Of a stretch of DNA of 11,445 nt, positions 7,880 to 11,445 are shown in pieces. The DNA is taken from the NCBI GenBank assembly GCA_030538175.1, contig JAUNUL010000064.1, positions 1 through 11,445 of the forward strand. Reading direction: 5' to 3'. The stretch is from Propionibacteriaceae bacterium (GTDB taxonomy: Bacteria; Actinomycetota; Actinomycetes; Propionibacteriales; Propionibacteriaceae). Under the pieces are notes generated by a model. That model saw only the letters and a list, made by a program, of their open reading frames with translations. It was not told the DNA's origin and searched no databases. The position numbers were made by a program, and so were the translations under genes. Positions within the stretch are counted from its first letter, which is position 1. The number at the start of each line of letters is the position of its first letter.

Positions 7880-8304
7880 TGTGACGAAACCTGCAGCGAG
7901 CCATCCTCGTAGGGAAGAACCGTCGATGTGCTCCTGTTCCTGTTGTCAAATTGGAGCTTTCCCCGCTTCTTCGGATCACCCATCTTCGCTTTCTGGGAAA
8001 ACGGAAGAGTGATCGTCAGCGGGGAAGAGCCTGGGGCTCCTGACTGAATTTTGATTGCCTGGCGGGCATCCTTCGGAATCCTCACCCTGACTCCCGAAGA
8101 GCTCTCGAAATCAAAGAAATTCTGAGAATCTCGAAGATTCCGGACCGGCTTAGACGCAGCTGACAGCTCTGCGAGTTCTTCGTGAGCAAATCCTGGTGGA
8201 TCATCCGCTTCGGCCTGGGCCACTTGGCAAGAAAGAGCTACTGCAACGGCGAGCGAAAAGGCAGCGGCTTTGGCCGTTCGCTGCTGGTTCAGGGATCGAA
8301 ACAT
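7876..8304 (-). CDS. DUF2599-like secreted protein, N-terminal part with signal peptide (upstream ORF)
   Basis: A 142-residue ORF with a clear Sec signal peptide: basic MFRSLNQQRTAK, hydrophobic core AAAFSLAVAVALSC and a likely signal peptidase I site after VAQA (Ala31). The mature part contains HEELAELSAASK, a short SSSGVRVRIPKDA strand region and LTITLPFSQKAKMGDPKKRG, and ends YEDGSLQVSSQ. The start ATG at 8302-8304 has AAGGAG (complement of 8310-8315) at good spacing. It ends in an ATGA overlap with the 201-residue ORF. Adding one base to the AAA at 7887-7889 fuses the two into LQV-FVT-MIASRN and gives a 343-residue secreted protein of the expected layout. So this may be the N-terminal half of a disrupted gene (pseudogene or sequencing error) or a separately made secreted peptide. 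The gene is lower in GC than its neighbours, and looks acquired. Confidence 0.65.
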   Translation of the reverse strand: MFRSLNQQRTAKAAAFSLAVAVALSCQVAQAEADDPPGFAHEELAELSAASKPVRNLRDSQNFFDFESSSGVRVRIPKDARQAIKIQSGAPGSSPLTITLPFSQKAKMGDPKKRGKLQFDNRNRSTSTVLPYEDGSLQVSSQ

Positions 8305-8380
8305 TTGAACTCCTTGACGAGGTTGCCTAAAGCACCCGTGCTGATTCTTACCACAAGGTCAGTGGCTCAGGAACCTTCCC
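8305..8380. promoter_or_regulatory. Upstream region of the secreted-protein cassette
   Basis: This 76-base gap between the secreted-protein ATG and the repeat edge should hold the leftward promoter of the cassette. On the minus strand it contains TTGTGG followed 19 bases later by TTTAGG, a poor -35/-10 pair, then AAGGAG before the ATG. I cannot fix the promoter. The sequence is single copy and not part of the direct repeat. Confidence 0.3.
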
Positions 8381-8520
8381 CGTAACTCAAACGGGACCGG
8401 ATGCGCGAGTGGTTCGAACGCGATCTGGGCCGGGTGGACGAATTGCTGGCGGTCAACTCAGCGGCTGACCAGCAGCCCAAGCCGCCCGCTCCGATCAACG
8501 GCGTCTCGGTCGCGACCTGA
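8381..8520 (+). pseudogene. Remnant of the app1-like gene 3' end
   Basis: Translating from 8401 gives MREWFERDLGRVDELLA, against MRAWFERDLARVDELLA at the end of the intact phosphatase. The similarity begins abruptly at 8381, and a one-base insertion puts the first codons out of frame, so no phosphatase can be made. After LLA the frame does not stop as in the intact gene but continues with VNSAADQQPKPPAPINGVSV to a TGA at 8518-8520, overlapping the end of the small membrane gene on the other strand. It may be the original app1 terminus, displaced when the insertion supplied a new 3' end, or simply a duplicated fragment. Confidence 0.75.
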
Positions 8521-8731
8521 GCACGAGCGCCACGAGGAACAAGACAACGCCCGCCACGATCACCGCGAGCGAGACGGCGTGCCAGGCCAAGATCCACGAC
8601 GGAGTCGCCGAGACTCCGCCACCTGCCGCCTCCCACTTCCGATAATCCAATCCGGAAGCCACCACCGACGCGAACAGCGAGACGACCCCTGCGATCAGAA
8701 CGACAATTCCCGTCGCAAGCGATCTCATCAT
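8495..8731 (-). CDS. Small two-helix membrane protein, copy B
   Basis: A 78-residue paralogue of the protein at 7026-7289, with the same plan: short basic-containing N-terminus, hydrophobic helix (IVVLIAGVVSLFASVV), loop RKWEAAGGGVSATPS, second helix, and basic end RSRPRRR. It differs from copy A at 8 of 64 aligned core residues, four of them the consecutive loop residues GVSA against WAYS. The ATG at 8729-8731 has GGAGG five bases upstream (complement of 8737-8741); a second ATG follows directly. It lies 81 bases downstream of the uvrA stop on the same strand and may be transcribed from uvrA read-through. Function is unknown. The reading frame and ribosome site are intact, so I take it as functional. 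Confidence 0.7.
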   Translation of the reverse strand: MMRSLATGIVVLIAGVVSLFASVVASGLDYRKWEAAGGGVSATPSWILAWHAVSLAVIVAGVVLFLVALVLRSRPRRR

Positions 8732-8812
8732 GTCTGCCTCCGTCGCGCCTGAGCGGTCAGAGCGCGCTGGCTGTGTCCGCAGCCGTCACGCTCGTTCCCG
8801 CCTCACCGGTGA

Positions 8813-11445
<2,633 letters not shown>

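Larger units (their letters stand above)
8381..8741. repeat. Direct repeat, copy 2 (app1 tail remnant plus small membrane gene)
   Basis: Second copy of the segment at 6917-7299, in the same orientation. The left edge CGTAACTCAA is identical. One extra A after it (8391) shifts the frame relative to the intact app1-like gene. Homology runs through the whole small membrane gene to the GGAGGCA ribosome site (complement of 8735-8741). Immediately to the right lies the end of uvrA, so this copy occupies what is probably the ancestral place of the membrane gene. Confidence 0.9.

Noticed and set aside
7274..8380. Insertion sequence or integron cassette explanation for the low-GC block
   Set aside because: No transposase, integrase, terminal inverted repeats or attC-like site is seen; the flanking repeats are gene-length, not short target-site duplications.
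8769..8784. Possible hairpin GGCTG-loop-CAGCC downstream of uvrA
   Set aside because: Five base pairs only and no T-run in the direction of uvrA transcription; common by chance at this GC.

Overview
The window is high-GC actinobacterial DNA. The order uvrC - rapZ - yvcK - whiA on one strand, the actinobacterial-style protein sequences, the Tat lipoprotein signal of the Rieske protein and the C-x3-H first zinc finger of UvrA all fit Actinomycetota. I suspect a relative of the Propionibacteriales but cannot fix genus or family from the sequence alone.

Layout. Positions 1-4202 (minus strand) hold a tightly packed housekeeping operon read from right to left: uvrC (excinuclease nuclease subunit), rapZ (P-loop nucleotide/RNA-binding protein), yvcK (CofD-like central carbon/cell wall regulator) and the first 58 codons of whiA. 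The rapZ/yvcK junction is an ATGA overlap. Positions 4340-7004 (plus strand) hold a second unit transcribed away from uvrC: a Tat-exported Rieske lipoprotein, a diacylglycerol/lipid kinase family protein, and an App1-type (DUF2183) HAD phosphatase whose ATG overlaps the kinase stop (ATGA). A kinase able to make phosphatidate and a phosphatase of a family able to remove its phosphate are therefore translationally coupled.

Positions 6917-8741 are an accessory patch. A segment of about 360-380 bp, made of the 3' end of the app1-like gene plus a convergent two-helix membrane protein gene, occurs twice in direct orientation (6917-7299 and 8381-8741). Between the copies is a lower-GC cassette (about 52% in two 60-base samples against 65% in a flank sample) with a secreted DUF2599-like protein that is split into two ORFs by what looks like a single missing base. 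The second copy of the app1 tail is a frameshifted remnant. This looks like an insertion that duplicated, or regenerated, the end of app1. A secreted protein followed by an overlapping small membrane protein, with a second membrane-protein copy that differs mainly in the predicted outer loop, is compatible with an effector/immunity pair, but that is only a hypothesis.

Positions 8813-11445 (minus strand) are most of uvrA, missing its 5' end beyond the window. It carries two surprises: an in-frame TAG (11417-11419) inside a conserved stretch, and a 65-residue Lys/Ala/Thr-rich histone-H1-like C-terminal tail. The two excinuclease genes thus bracket the plus-strand unit and the accessory patch. 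The uvrA stop and the DUF2599-like frameshift are both single-base lesions, so assembly or read error should be excluded before either is read as biology.
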